A stretch of 44,979 nucleotides of DNA, taken from the NCBI GenBank assembly GCA_028286585.1, contig JAQBRI010000002.1, positions 1-44,979 on the forward strand. The letters run 5' to 3'. This document shows, piece after piece, positions 28,201-37,397 of this stretch (positions are counted from its first letter, which is position 1; each line of letters starts with the position of its first letter). A program made the translations under genes and the position numbers. The stretch comes from Candidatus Kaiserbacteria bacterium (GTDB lineage Bacteria > Patescibacteriota > Minisyncoccia > Phycocordibacterales > UBA2100). The notes beneath the pieces were generated by a model that made no database searches, had not been told where the DNA came from, and was given only the letters and a program-made list of their open reading frames with translations.

Positions 28201-29118
28201 TCCGCGTCCAACTGCTGAGTTGTCGCGAATACGCCCTCCCGCGCCTGTTTGGGCACCGGGGAAGGGCGCAACCGATGTCGGGTGATTATGCGTCTCTGCG
28301 GTGCAGGTGATGTGAACCACATGCTCGAAGATTTGCATGGACGAAGGCTTGCCCGGAGTGACTGGCAGGATCAAGCGTGTGCAAAATCCTTTGATCACAC
28401 CGGCATTGTCTCTGAACGCAACGAGGCTGGCGTTTGAATGCCCGAGATTTTTCAGCGGTCGCTGAACAATATCAAACAGTGTGTCCTGCACCGGTATTCC
28501 ATCGATGACGATCTGACCTTTGAAGTACCAGTGCCGACCGTGCTCGCTGTTCGCGTTGCCTAGTTGGAACAGTTCCACATCGGTCGGATTCCTGCGAAGG
28601 ATTTCCACAAAGAGATGTAGATAGTATTCAATGTCCCGGGCATCCATGCCAAGGCCAAGGCTACTGTTTATCTCCTCGAGAGCCGCCTTTCCACGACCCA
28701 TGAGGTCGATTACTCGGACATCTTCCGGCATGGCGCCGGTGTCAAAGCTTACGATCCCATCTGCATAGTGTTGCTCAGTCATACGATCGAGATGAGTCTT
28801 GAAGATGTCGTCCAACTCGCCGTCACCGGCAAGGTAGCGGCAGGTGCGTTCAATACGCGTGATTTGCGGAAGCCCCATGGCGTGACAAATTGATACAGCA
28901 TTCGACGAGAACGGAGTCTCGATACTAAGTCGTGGTCCAATTTCTACAGCATTTTTTGCTGCGATGTGAGGTTCGATCCCGGTTAGCCCAGGTTCGAACG
29001 TTTCTGCAATAAGCCATTGCAGCTGTTTGAATTCCGGCTCGGACAGGGGGGCTGTGGTTTCGATGTAAAAACCAAGGTCTAGCTCGCTGTTGATCTGGCG
29101 ATATATCGAATAGATCAT
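25267..29118 (-). CDS. purL: Phosphoribosylformylglycinamidine synthase, large single-chain form
   Basis: LGNANSEHGRHWYFKG, ETHNHPT, GARISD, C-terminal glutaminase LGVCNGCQLMALLGW and MMPHPERCF. Confidence 0.95.
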   Translation of the reverse strand: MIYSIYRQINSELDLGFYIETTAPLSEPEFKQLQWLIAETFEPGLTGIEPHIAAKNAVEIGPRLSIETPFSSNAVSICHAMGLPQITRIERTCRYLAGDGELDDIFKTHLDRMTEQHYADGIVSFDTGAMPEDVRVIDLMGRGKAALEEINSSLGLGMDARDIEYYLHLFVEILRRNPTDVELFQLGNANSEHGRHWYFKGQIVIDGIPVQDTLFDIVQRPLKNLGHSNASLVAFRDNAGVIKGFCTRLILPVTPGKPSSMQIFEHVVHITCTAETHNHPTSVAPFPGAQTGAGGRIRDNSAVGRGGIVGVGAAGYFVGNLFIPGYQISGEEVGHDKPSKYASPLSILIEGSNGVSSYGNQFGEPLTLGFTRTFGQMVDNEWREPRKPILYSGGVGHLFDGHITKETAEVGMLIVRIGGPAYPIGVGGSSASSMMQGENSESLDFSSVQRGNAEMENRANRVIRACVEMGDKNPISSIHDQGAGGPSNVLTELLEPLGGKINIRGIVLGDKTMSVLKIWSAEFQEGYGLLIRQEQIDLFTSICARERVNCEVLGVIDGSGNVCLEDTLNGTTPVELNLEQILTNMPQKTFESKRRTKDLKPLNLPDITVGIAIKAVFALLSVGSKGFLVHKVDRSVGGLVAQQQCCGIAQIPIADVSVNAQSHFALTGSASSLGEQPIKMLIDPKAGARMAVGEMLTNMAGARISDIINIRCRANWMWPAKLPYEGALLYDAAVAMSDLMIALGIAVDGGKDSLSMAAAIPSLREPVKAPGSLVILGYASVPDITKKVTPDIKRPGESSLYLIDLGEGKNRLGGSALAQAFNQLGCESPDVENPKLLRNSFLAVQQMIDEGVILSLHDRSDGGLITAVAEMCMASRCGFILYAKSAETVITEMFAEELGFVLEISSDDEHRLFRICNTFNVPCSFVGITREDPLCGVINSSAGSHEEEILFQMNIGYLRHLWESTSSRLEEEQSTVECAREEHLGHLEILPGLNEAPSYHLSFTPVSTTPQILGAYNKPRVAILREEGTNGDREMQAACFAAGLEPWDVTMSDLLLGKIDLDQFQGLIFAGGFSYMDVFDSAKGWAGTILFNEKLREMFDRFYAREDTFSLGVCNGCQLMALLGWVPWKGIAGEKQPRFVHNTSGRFESRWVQVEILPNPSILLFGMEGTKLGVWNANGEGRRFFPDQEIEKEVLRLNLSPLVLLDPYGNPTEAYPHNPSGSPGGYTALCSPDGRHLAMMPHPERCFRLWQWPWMPDSWKGLEASPWLRMFQNARTWCMEHRA

Positions 29119-29304
29119 GTCTTATCCTTTCTGTTGTTGAACGTTTGTGGTGTCAAAAAACAATGCACCTTATATAGGGTGTGTTCCGCTCGTGATAGTA
29201 CGTAAAAATGACTTAAAAGCAAGAATTTACATTTGCCTTTTGTTGGGTTTTCAGTACTATGCAGCTCAGGACATGTAGACATTAGAAACCAAAAGGAGTG
29301 ACGT

Positions 29305-30411
29305 ATGAGCATGACCTACGCAGGCACCGGTGTCAATTATGACGCTATGGACCCTTTCAAACTGATGGCACAGCGTGCTGCACGAGAAACCGCCGGAAAC
29401 ATTACGGAACTCGCCGGCGGCGAGTTCCGGGAATTCGAACCAAGTCGAGGTGAAAGTGTTTACCTGATCGAAACTGCCAGAAGCTACTTCGCTCATGTGG
29501 AGGAAGGGCTCGGCACCAAGAACTTGGTCGCGGACGCAATGTACATACTTACGGGCAAGTCGTACTACGACCAAATCGCACAATGCGCTGTCGCCATGAT
29601 CGTCAACGACATGGTTACACTCGGTGCGTTGCCTCTATCGGTTGCTATGCATCTCGCTGTCGGCACTTCTGATTGGTTCAAGGATGAGAATCGTGCTCGC
29701 GACCTGGTCAACGGCTGGAAAAACGCATGCGATCTGGCACGATGCACGTGGGGTGGGGGCGAGACGCCAACTCTCAAGGGCATAGTTGTTCCGGAAACTG
29801 TCGTTCTTTCTGGTTCGGCGATAGGCATCATCAAACCGAAAGAATGTTTGATTGCTGGTCCGATTCAGTATGGCGATGCAATCGTCATGGTCGAAAGTTC
29901 CGGCATTCATGCGAACGGACTTACATTGGCGCGAGAGATCGCTGGCAAGCTGTCGGAAGGGTATCTCACAAAACTCTCCGATGGCCGGACTTACGGCGAG
30001 ACGCTTCTCGACCCCACGTACGTCTATGTTGGACTCGTCGAAGATTGTCTTGCACGTCGTGGTATCGACATTCACTATGCGGTCAATATCACAGGCCATG
30101 GGTGGCGCAAGCTCATGCGGGCAACACAGCCGTTCACCTACATGATTGATACGCTTCCAACACAGCTTCCGATTTTCGACTTCCTGCAACAGCACGGACC
30201 GGTCGATGACAGGGAAGCATACGGGAACTTCAACATGGGCGCCGGTTTTGCGCTCTACGTGACCGAAGCCTCAACGGCCGAAGTGATTCACGTCGCCAAA
30301 GCACTCGGCTTACGTGCGTTTGTTGCTGGACACATCGAAAATGGCGACAAAAAAGTCGTTATCAAACCAAAGAATCTCGAATACGCCGGCGAGACGCTCG
30401 CAGTTCGTTAA
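29305..30411 (+). CDS. purM: Phosphoribosylformylglycinamidine cyclo-ligase-like (PurM)
   Basis: MTYAGTGVNYDAMDPFKLMAQ, VAMIVNDMVTLGALPL, GDAIVMVESSGIHANGLTLAR, NITGHGWRKLMR; SD aaaggag. Confidence 0.88.
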   Translation: MSMTYAGTGVNYDAMDPFKLMAQRAARETAGNITELAGGEFREFEPSRGESVYLIETARSYFAHVEEGLGTKNLVADAMYILTGKSYYDQIAQCAVAMIVNDMVTLGALPLSVAMHLAVGTSDWFKDENRARDLVNGWKNACDLARCTWGGGETPTLKGIVVPETVVLSGSAIGIIKPKECLIAGPIQYGDAIVMVESSGIHANGLTLAREIAGKLSEGYLTKLSDGRTYGETLLDPTYVYVGLVEDCLARRGIDIHYAVNITGHGWRKLMRATQPFTYMIDTLPTQLPIFDFLQQHGPVDDREAYGNFNMGAGFALYVTEASTAEVIHVAKALGLRAFVAGHIENGDKKVVIKPKNLEYAGETLAVR

Positions 30412-30433
30412 CGGACATGAACCGAACATAAGC

Positions 30434-30464
30434 AAACCCCGCCGAGACATCGGCGGGTTTTTTT
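30434..30464 (+). terminator. Rho-independent terminator after purM
   Basis: CCCGCCGA-gaca-TCGGCGGG followed by T7. Confidence 0.88.
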
Positions 30465-30576
30465 AATTCCTATTTTTTTGCAACAAAGATCTGTAATAAA
30501 ATGGGTCGTGATACGTGTACCATACATACACCTAGCTGTTTTGTGTATGTCATTTAAAATTGTATACTGAATATAT

Positions 30577-31776
30577 ATGAATACACGTACCTTATTTTCA
30601 ATTGTAATCACAGGGGCATTACTAATCACACCGGTCATTACTTCTGCTGCGACAAGCAAATTTGAAGTAACAGGCTGGATGCCTTATTGGAGAGGTGCGA
30701 CTTCGACCAACGACGTACTACCGCATATCACTGCGATGACCGAGGTAAATCCGTTTGTCTACACGATCAAAAGCAACGGTACGCTTCTCGACAACGGAAA
30801 TCTTTCTGCTGAACCGTGGGCTTCATTTATCGCAACAGCAAAGGCCGACAAGGTACGAGTAATTCCAACCATCATGACAAGTGATGGAACCTTATTGCAT
30901 ACGCTCATCAATACAAAGGCTCACCGAGACTCATTTGCCGCAAATATTGTTCAAGCGGTCAAGGCTGGCGGCTTTGACGGTATTGATATCGACTTCGAAG
31001 GTAAACACGCTGAAGACAAGGATAACTTTTCACTTTTCTTGCAGAATCTCTATCAGCGTATGGGTCCAAAATGGGTCATGTGTACAATAGAAGCGCGTAC
31101 ACCACTCCAAGACAGGTATGCGGGTACAGATATTCCACCTGATGCATCAATTTATTCTAATGACTTTGCAAAGATCAACCAATACTGCGACCGGGTGCGC
31201 ATCATGACCTATGACCAGCAGGGCGTTGACCTTACGCTTGCAAATCAAGCGGCATCTTCGTCACTCATATACGCGCCCGTTGCCGATCCGGCATGGGTAG
31301 AAAAGGTTGTAAATCTTACTGCGCAGCAGGTTGCTCGTAATAAGATCCTTATTGGTGTACCAACGTACGGATATGAATACGACGTAACTGCGTATGCTAA
31401 CAATCAATACATATACGATATTTTGTGGACGTTTAATCCTGGGTACGCTACACAGATTGCACTGCAATATGGTGTAACTCCAACTCGAAACTCGGCCGGT
31501 GAAATGAACTTTACCTATGTTTCGAATGACAACGCTCCACCTGCAACATCAGTTACTCCAAATTCTGCAATGCTCGCATCTGCTGCAGCAAGTTTGTATG
31601 CGACACAATACAATTCTCATCTCAATTTCCGATTGATCGATTGGCCAGACGCTCAGACGGTGCAAGATAAGATCAACTTGGCAAAAAAACTTGGTATCCG
31701 TGGTATCTCAATATTCAAGCTTGATGGAGGAGAGGATCAAGGTATGTGGACAGTGCTCGAAAATAACAAAAAATAA
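30577..31776 (+). CDS. Secreted glycoside hydrolase family 18 protein
   Basis: Signal peptide; FEVTGWMPYWRG; GGFDGIDIDFEGK (DxxDxDxE). Confidence 0.9.
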   Translation: MNTRTLFSIVITGALLITPVITSAATSKFEVTGWMPYWRGATSTNDVLPHITAMTEVNPFVYTIKSNGTLLDNGNLSAEPWASFIATAKADKVRVIPTIMTSDGTLLHTLINTKAHRDSFAANIVQAVKAGGFDGIDIDFEGKHAEDKDNFSLFLQNLYQRMGPKWVMCTIEARTPLQDRYAGTDIPPDASIYSNDFAKINQYCDRVRIMTYDQQGVDLTLANQAASSSLIYAPVADPAWVEKVVNLTAQQVARNKILIGVPTYGYEYDVTAYANNQYIYDILWTFNPGYATQIALQYGVTPTRNSAGEMNFTYVSNDNAPPATSVTPNSAMLASAAASLYATQYNSHLNFRLIDWPDAQTVQDKINLAKKLGIRGISIFKLDGGEDQGMWTVLENNKK

Positions 31777-31792
31777 TCGTATACTACGACTC

Positions 31793-32611
31793 ATGGAACC
31801 AACAACACAAACGAATCAAATTATTACGCATCAAAAAAACCGGGCAGCATTTGCAATTCCTCTCGCCATTATTATCGCTGGACTTTTTGTGGGAGTAGGA
31901 CTCTTCTTTGGCTTGCGAGGTGCCGGGAATGCACAATTAGCACAAAACGGTGCTCAGCAACAGGCGGCCGGAGCAACCAACACGACAAAAGATCAGATCC
32001 AAGCTGCAATTAGTCCTGTGGAATCCGCATATCTCGATACAAGTCTTACAGGCAAATATCCGATCACGCTTGGTCACGCTGATGCACCTGTCACCATGGA
32101 TTATTGGTACGACTATCAGTGTCCATACTGTAAGGCTGTCGATGTAGGTCACCCGCAAATTCCTATTAAGCCCTCAATGGCAATGATTGTTAAAGATTAT
32201 GTCGATACTGGCAAGGTAAAACTCGTTTTTAAGAGTTTCCCATTTCTCGGGCAAGATTCTATTACCGCTGCTGAATATGCCCACGCAATATGGATGCTGT
32301 ACCCAGACAAATTCTACGAATGGCACACACACATGATGCAGGCACAGGATGCCGAAGGGGACACGGGCTTTGGAAATGCGGCAACGATCGACATTCTCAT
32401 TGGTCTTATTCCTGGTCTTGATGACAATAAAATCAAACAATATATCGCAGACAACAAGGCTGCACTCGATAAGCAGATCACTGCTGAGCAAAAAGACGGC
32501 TCAGATCACGGTGTCGCAGGTACGCCTGGATTTGAAATTGGATCCCAGTCACTCGATGGTGCGCATGCTCCTGAGGATTTTATAAGCGCAATTGACTCTC
32601 AGCTGAAATAG
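31793..32611 (+). CDS. DsbA-family thioredoxin-fold protein, membrane anchored
   Basis: TM near N-terminus; PVTMDYWYDYQCPYCKAVD (CPYC); GVAGTPGFEIG. Confidence 0.9.
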   Translation: MEPTTQTNQIITHQKNRAAFAIPLAIIIAGLFVGVGLFFGLRGAGNAQLAQNGAQQQAAGATNTTKDQIQAAISPVESAYLDTSLTGKYPITLGHADAPVTMDYWYDYQCPYCKAVDVGHPQIPIKPSMAMIVKDYVDTGKVKLVFKSFPFLGQDSITAAEYAHAIWMLYPDKFYEWHTHMMQAQDAEGDTGFGNAATIDILIGLIPGLDDNKIKQYIADNKAALDKQITAEQKDGSDHGVAGTPGFEIGSQSLDGAHAPEDFISAIDSQLK

Positions 32612-32642
32612 TACGGTTGACCTGATTTCAATTTCACTGTAC

Positions 32643-32683
32643 AATGCCTCCGTGATGCCTCGTGCGCGCGGAGGCATTTTGCT
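32643..32683 (+). terminator. Probable terminator after DsbA-like gene
   Basis: AATGCCTCCG ... CGGAGGCATT followed by TTGCTTTTG. Confidence 0.7.
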
Positions 32684-32806
32684 TTTGTCCTCAAAAGCAC
32701 CCTGAAAAGTCTTGCTTTGCTCCGCCGTAGACTTGGCGAAGGAGAGGCGAAGTAGGGTCAGGATAACCCTGCTTACAAACAGTTATTAATCATTTTTTAC
32801 AATTTT

Positions 32807-34603
32807 ATGGATATTCGAAACATCGCAATCATCGCTCACGTTGACCACGGCAAGACAACGCTCACGGATGCAATCTTGCGCCAAACAGGTGCAGCGGTTG
32901 AAGGTGTCTCGATGGACAGTAACGCGCTTGAACTTGAGCGCGGTATTACTATTTATTCCAAAAACGCCTCAATCAACTATAAGGACACAAAAATCAACAT
33001 TGTTGATACACCGGGTCACGCCGATTTTGGTTCAGAAGTAGAGCGCGTATTGCGCAGTATCGACTCCGTTTTGCTTATCGTTGATGCACAAGAAGGCCCA
33101 ATGCCTCAGACACGTTTCGTACTCAAAAAATCATTGGAGCTTGGTCTAAAGCCGATCGTTGTAATCAACAAGGTAGACAAGCCTGCGGCTGATGCCAAGC
33201 GTGCAGAAGAACAGGTACTTGAGCTTTTCCTTGAACTTGGTGCAACTGACGCTCAGGCAGATTTTCCAGTTGTGTATGCCATCGGCAAACTTGGAATCGC
33301 AAAACGCTCAATGACTGAATTCACGAATCCTCCTACTGGAGATTTGATGCCGCTTTTGGATTGTATTCTTGAATATGTGCCCGTTGCTTCAGTCCCAAAT
33401 CCAGAGACTAAGCCAGCTCGAATTCAGGCGTTTAACCTTGCATACGACAACTTTTTGGGTCGTCTTGCTATCGCACGCGTCTACGATGGTGTGCTTAAAA
33501 CAGCTAGTTCTGTAACGGTCATAAGCCCGACTGGTGAAAAACGCAACGGCAAAATCACCAAAATATTTACATTCAAAGGATTGCAGCGAGTCGAGGCGGA
33601 ATCAGTTTCTGCCGGTGACATTGTTATGCTCGCGGGACTTCCAGACATCTTTATTGGAGAAACAATCACGACCGATGAGAACGTCGAGCCGCTTCCAGCA
33701 ATTGCGATCGATGAGCCAACAATCACACTCAATTTCCTCGTTAATAATTCTCCTTTCGCAGGAAAGGAAGGTAAGTTTGTAACGACTCGTCAGATTCGTG
33801 AACGACTCGAACGTGAACTCGAAGTGAACGTCGGACTCAAAGTCGACTTTTCGGGAGGTGACACTTACAAAGTTTCTGGACGCGGTGAACTCCATGTTGC
33901 CATCTTGCTCGAAAACATGCGTCGTGAAGGTTACGAACTTCAGGTCTCACAGCCACAGGTAATTATGCGAGAAGAAAACGGCGTCAAACTCGAACCGTTT
34001 GAGGAAGTTACTGTTGATACACCAAGTGAATACCAAGGCCCGATTATCGAACGACTCGGGGTGCGTAAATTTGTCATGAAAGACATGAAGGTTAACGACA
34101 ACCAGGTACGCCTTATCTTTGAAGGACCAACACGAGGACTCTTGGGATATAGAAACCAATTTGTACTCGATACCAAGGGTGAGGGAATTCTTTCTTCACG
34201 AGTACTCGGATTTAGTAAGTCTGTAGGAGAAATCAAGCGTAAGCAGGTTGGCTCGATGATCTCGATGGCGTCAGGTAAGTCACTCGGATTCTCATTGTGG
34301 ACACTCCAGGAGCGCGGAGTTCTGTATATCAGTCCAGCAACTGAAGTGTACGAGGGTATGGTTATTGGTAACACCAGTAAGGGCGAGGAAATGACCGTCA
34401 ATCCAACCAAGGGTAAACAGCTTACCAACATGCGTGCATCAGGATCTGACGAAGCTATCAACTTGGTGCCACCATTTACACTTTCTATCGAACGCGGACT
34501 CGAAGTCATCTCTGAAGACGAGTACCTCGAAATCACTCCGCTTTCAGTTCGTTTGCGCAAGCAATACTTGAGCGATACCGAACGGGCAAAGGCAAAACGG
34601 TAA
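32807..34603 (+). CDS. typA: Translational GTPase TypA/BipA
   Basis: IAHVDHGKTTLTDAIL, ERGITIYSKNASI, DTPGHADFGSEVERVL, NKVDKP; full-length BipA C-terminus. Confidence 0.96.
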   Translation: MDIRNIAIIAHVDHGKTTLTDAILRQTGAAVEGVSMDSNALELERGITIYSKNASINYKDTKINIVDTPGHADFGSEVERVLRSIDSVLLIVDAQEGPMPQTRFVLKKSLELGLKPIVVINKVDKPAADAKRAEEQVLELFLELGATDAQADFPVVYAIGKLGIAKRSMTEFTNPPTGDLMPLLDCILEYVPVASVPNPETKPARIQAFNLAYDNFLGRLAIARVYDGVLKTASSVTVISPTGEKRNGKITKIFTFKGLQRVEAESVSAGDIVMLAGLPDIFIGETITTDENVEPLPAIAIDEPTITLNFLVNNSPFAGKEGKFVTTRQIRERLERELEVNVGLKVDFSGGDTYKVSGRGELHVAILLENMRREGYELQVSQPQVIMREENGVKLEPFEEVTVDTPSEYQGPIIERLGVRKFVMKDMKVNDNQVRLIFEGPTRGLLGYRNQFVLDTKGEGILSSRVLGFSKSVGEIKRKQVGSMISMASGKSLGFSLWTLQERGVLYISPATEVYEGMVIGNTSKGEEMTVNPTKGKQLTNMRASGSDEAINLVPPFTLSIERGLEVISEDEYLEITPLSVRLRKQYLSDTERAKAKR

Positions 34604-34617
34604 ATCCGAACATACAT

Positions 34618-34648
34618 AAAAACTCAGGACAAAATCCTGAGTTTTTTT
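34618..34648 (+). terminator. Rho-independent terminator after typA
   Basis: AAAAACTCAGGA-caaaa-TCCTGAGTTTTTTT. Confidence 0.88.
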
Positions 34649-34673
34649 GTTGTGCATGGTATTATTTTCCAAT

Positions 34674-35279
34674 ATGTCTCTGCAGTACACTATTGGTATC
34701 GATGAGGCAGGACGTGGCCCACTTGCCGGACCGGTGTCAGTGGGAATTGTCGTTATTCCCCAAGGGTTTGATTGGACGCAAATCGAAAATGTTCGTGATT
34801 CAAAGAAGTTGAGTGAAAAGAAGCGTGACGCAGTATTTGCACAAGTCAAAGAGATGGCTGCAAACAAACTGCTTATGTACTCGGTTGGATTTTCATCTGC
34901 CGAAATGATAGACGCACATGGAATAGTGCGTGCTATACAATCTGCGATGGCTCGCGCACTTAAAAATCTGCCTGTTGATCCGGCAGATTGTGAGGTACTG
35001 CTTGATGGTTCACTTGTCGCTCCCGCTCATTTTACAAACCAACGTACCATCATTGGTGGAGACGATTCTGAACCTTCGATATCGCTCGCATCGATATGCG
35101 CAAAAGTTTCAAGGGACGCACTTGTGGTCCGTGAATCCTCTAATTATCCTCAATATGGCCTGGATATCCACAAAGGATATGGAACCAAGATGCATCTTGA
35201 AAACATTAAAAAACATGGTCTTTCTCCATTCCATCGTCGTAGTTTTTGCAAAAATATAATGGTAAATCAGGAGGTGTAA
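34674..35279 (+). CDS. rnhB: Ribonuclease HII
   Basis: IGIDEAGRGPLAGPV, VRDSKKLSEKKR, VLLDGSLVAP, SISLASICAKVSRD. Confidence 0.95.
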   Translation: MSLQYTIGIDEAGRGPLAGPVSVGIVVIPQGFDWTQIENVRDSKKLSEKKRDAVFAQVKEMAANKLLMYSVGFSSAEMIDAHGIVRAIQSAMARALKNLPVDPADCEVLLDGSLVAPAHFTNQRTIIGGDDSEPSISLASICAKVSRDALVVRESSNYPQYGLDIHKGYGTKMHLENIKKHGLSPFHRRSFCKNIMVNQEV

Positions 35280-35382
35280 GCGAGGAATATTGTTCTCAAA
35301 AGCCCCTCGCAGCACGGCGGTGCGAGAGGAGCAATTCGCGACCACGCGAATATGCGTGTTTTTGTGAATAATGTTCCGAGCG
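35280..35382 (+). repeat. Structured intergenic element copy 4, forward orientation (variant P3)
   Basis: Outer arms GGAATATTGTTCTCAAAAGC (35284-35303) / GTTTTTGTGAATAATGTTCC (35358-35377); P2 35303-35329; P3 GCA-ATTCGCG-ACCA-CGCGAAT-A-TGC. Confidence 0.82.
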
Positions 35383-35412
35383 CAACACTTTACCTATCCG
35401 CACCCATATTTG

Positions 35413-35441
35413 TTGCCAAAAAGAACATTCTAGTCTATACT
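35413..35441 (+). promoter_or_regulatory. Promoter TTGCCA-17-TATACT, near-leaderless for rpmF
   Basis: -35 35413-35418; -10 35436-35441; ATG at 35451. Confidence 0.65.
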
Positions 35442-35450
35442 CCTCAGCAT

Positions 35451-35696
35451 ATGGTAGTACGAATGCGACGTAACAGATCCCAGACGGCAAAGCGCCGTTC
35501 TCATCACGCTATTTCAGGCGTGCGTGTTTCCACTTGTAGTTGTGGGGCACTAAGACAGCCACATCATGCATGTCCTTCATGCGGTAAGTATCGAGGACGG
35601 GTAGTCATCGATGTAGTTGCCCGAGCAAAGCGAGCCGATAACAGAACTGCTCGAAAAACCAAAAATTTAGAAGCTTCTGGTAAAATGAAAACTTAA
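35451..35696 (+). CDS. rpmF: 50S ribosomal protein L32
   Basis: MRRNRSQTAKRRSHHA, CSCGALRQPHHACPSCGKYRGRVV. Confidence 0.85.
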   Translation: MVVRMRRNRSQTAKRRSHHAISGVRVSTCSCGALRQPHHACPSCGKYRGRVVIDVVARAKRADNRTARKTKNLEASGKMKT

Positions 35697-35725
35697 ACAA
35701 ACAACCGTTCCCCCTTGATCTTTTT

Positions 35726-36649
35726 ATGGCAAATAGACACCTCGCTCGTTCAGTCGTCCTCCAAGTTCTCTTTGAGCGTGATACATCAGGATCCAACATG
35801 ACAACCGACCAATGCCTTGGCCGGCTTGCTGACTATGGGCAGGAATTTGGCGCACGCGACAGTGACGGACCGTTCATGCGCAATTTGCTGCAGCTTACTA
35901 TTTCCAAACAAAAAGAAATCGACGAAGTGATCACTCGCGCAGCACCAGAATGGCCGCTTGATAAAATTGCATCAATTGATCGCAATATATTGCGGCTGGG
36001 TCTTGCTGAACTCTTGTTTGCCGACCGCACACAGGTGCCAGCCAAAGTTGCCATCAACGAAGCCATTGAACTAGCCAAAAATTTTGGCGGCAGCTCATCA
36101 AGTAAATTCGTTAACGGCGTACTTGGAGCTGTATATATCGAGCTTGGAGAGCCAGGCAAGGCTGATGGCGGAACACGTACAAACAAAACCAAAACAGCAA
36201 AAGAAGATATGAAGATGGAATTACTCGCAGGAGCAGTCGTGTTTGCCCGTTCTGCCGACGAAGTGTATCTCGCCTTTGTACATGACATATTTGGACACTG
36301 GACGATATCAAAAGGAAAGGTAGAAGCTGGCGAGGACGTACAGCAGGGTGCAATTCGCGAAATAAAAGAAGAAATGAATCTTGATATCAAAATTATCGAA
36401 GAACTTGGAACCAACGAATATCTTGCAAATGACTCTCAGGCACCCGGAGGAAAAAAGATCAAAAGAGTAACGTACTTTTTGGCAGAATCTCCGTTTGTTG
36501 ATATTACGCTCGGCTCTTCGGGTGGACTTGATGACGCGCAATGGTTTCCATTGGGTTCGGTAGGCGATCTCAATTTTTATGATGACGCATTGACCAAGAT
36601 CATCATTCCCGCTATCAAGGCTCTCTCTCGCATTACACAAAAAAATTAA
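35726..36649 (+). CDS. NusB-domain protein fused to C-terminal NUDIX hydrolase domain
   Basis: N-term NRHLARSVVLQVLFE...SIDRNILRLGLAELLF...INEAIELAKNFGGSSSSKFVNGVLG (NusB); C-term GHWTISKGKVEAGEDVQQGAIREIKEEMNL (Nudix box). Confidence 0.88.
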   Translation: MANRHLARSVVLQVLFERDTSGSNMTTDQCLGRLADYGQEFGARDSDGPFMRNLLQLTISKQKEIDEVITRAAPEWPLDKIASIDRNILRLGLAELLFADRTQVPAKVAINEAIELAKNFGGSSSSKFVNGVLGAVYIELGEPGKADGGTRTNKTKTAKEDMKMELLAGAVVFARSADEVYLAFVHDIFGHWTISKGKVEAGEDVQQGAIREIKEEMNLDIKIIEELGTNEYLANDSQAPGGKKIKRVTYFLAESPFVDITLGSSGGLDDAQWFPLGSVGDLNFYDDALTKIIIPAIKALSRITQKN

Positions 36650-36656
36650 CTTACAT

Positions 36657-37343
36657 ATGGATCTCGCCGTTTTTGAAAAAAAGATTGGTTATACGTTCCA
36701 AAACAAAAAACTTCTAGAAACGGTCTTTACCCACCGATCTTATTTGAATGAAAACCGCGGTCCGGGAATGGAGCATAATGAACGCCTCGAATTTTTGGGG
36801 GATGCTGTACTCGAACTCGTTTCGACAGAATACTTGTACAAAAAATATCCCGACAAAGCAGAAGGGGACCTAACCGCATTTCGTGCGGCACTCGTCAACA
36901 CCGTTTCTATTGCGGAGGCGGCAGCACGATTGGAAATGAACGACTTTTTGCGTCTTAGTCGCGGCGAAAGCAGAGACGTTGGCCGTGCTCGTAATATTAT
37001 TCTTGCCAATTCCTTCGAGGCGTTGTTGGGAGCATATTATCTTGATGCAGGATACGAAAAAGTTTCTGGTTTTATTGCGGAGCAGATTCTTTTCAAAACC
37101 GAATCGATCATTCGTGATCGCACATGGCAGGATGCAAAAAGTAAATTTCAGGAACTCTCTCAAGAGCACACGGGCACAACACCTTCCTATATCGTAGTTG
37201 ATCAAACTGGACCTGATCACGAACGGCGATTTGTGATTGCAGCATGCATAGGTTCGGAGCGTGTTGCGATAGGTGACGGGCATTCGAAACAAGAGGCTGA
37301 ACAATCTGCAGCACAAAAGGCGATTCTCGTTAAAGGATGGTAA
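36657..37343 (+). CDS. rnc: Ribonuclease III
   Basis: NERLEFLGDAVLEL, LANSFEALLGAYYLDAGY, C-terminal dsRBD. Confidence 0.96.
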   Translation: MDLAVFEKKIGYTFQNKKLLETVFTHRSYLNENRGPGMEHNERLEFLGDAVLELVSTEYLYKKYPDKAEGDLTAFRAALVNTVSIAEAAARLEMNDFLRLSRGESRDVGRARNIILANSFEALLGAYYLDAGYEKVSGFIAEQILFKTESIIRDRTWQDAKSKFQELSQEHTGTTPSYIVVDQTGPDHERRFVIAACIGSERVAIGDGHSKQEAEQSAAQKAILVKGW

Positions 37344-37397
37344 GTGTTATTAAGAGTGGTAGTATGACTGCATTATCAACAACTCACGATTTTTAGT

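Noticed and set aside
32700-32790. GC-rich hairpin region upstream of typA (gctttgctccgccgtagacttggcgaaggagaggcgaag) as a sixth copy of the structured element
   Set aside because: It lacks the CCYCTC..GAGAGG P2 and the ANCA-loop P3 and has no long P1; may be a different hairpin, insufficient evidence to include.
33940-34617. 225-aa minus-strand ORF opposite typA
   Set aside because: Antisense of a highly conserved GTPase gene; no recognisable domain.
35352-35450. Upstream start for the L32 ORF at 35352
   Set aside because: It begins inside structured element copy 4; the TTGCCA-17-TATACT promoter and L32 homology support the start at 35451.
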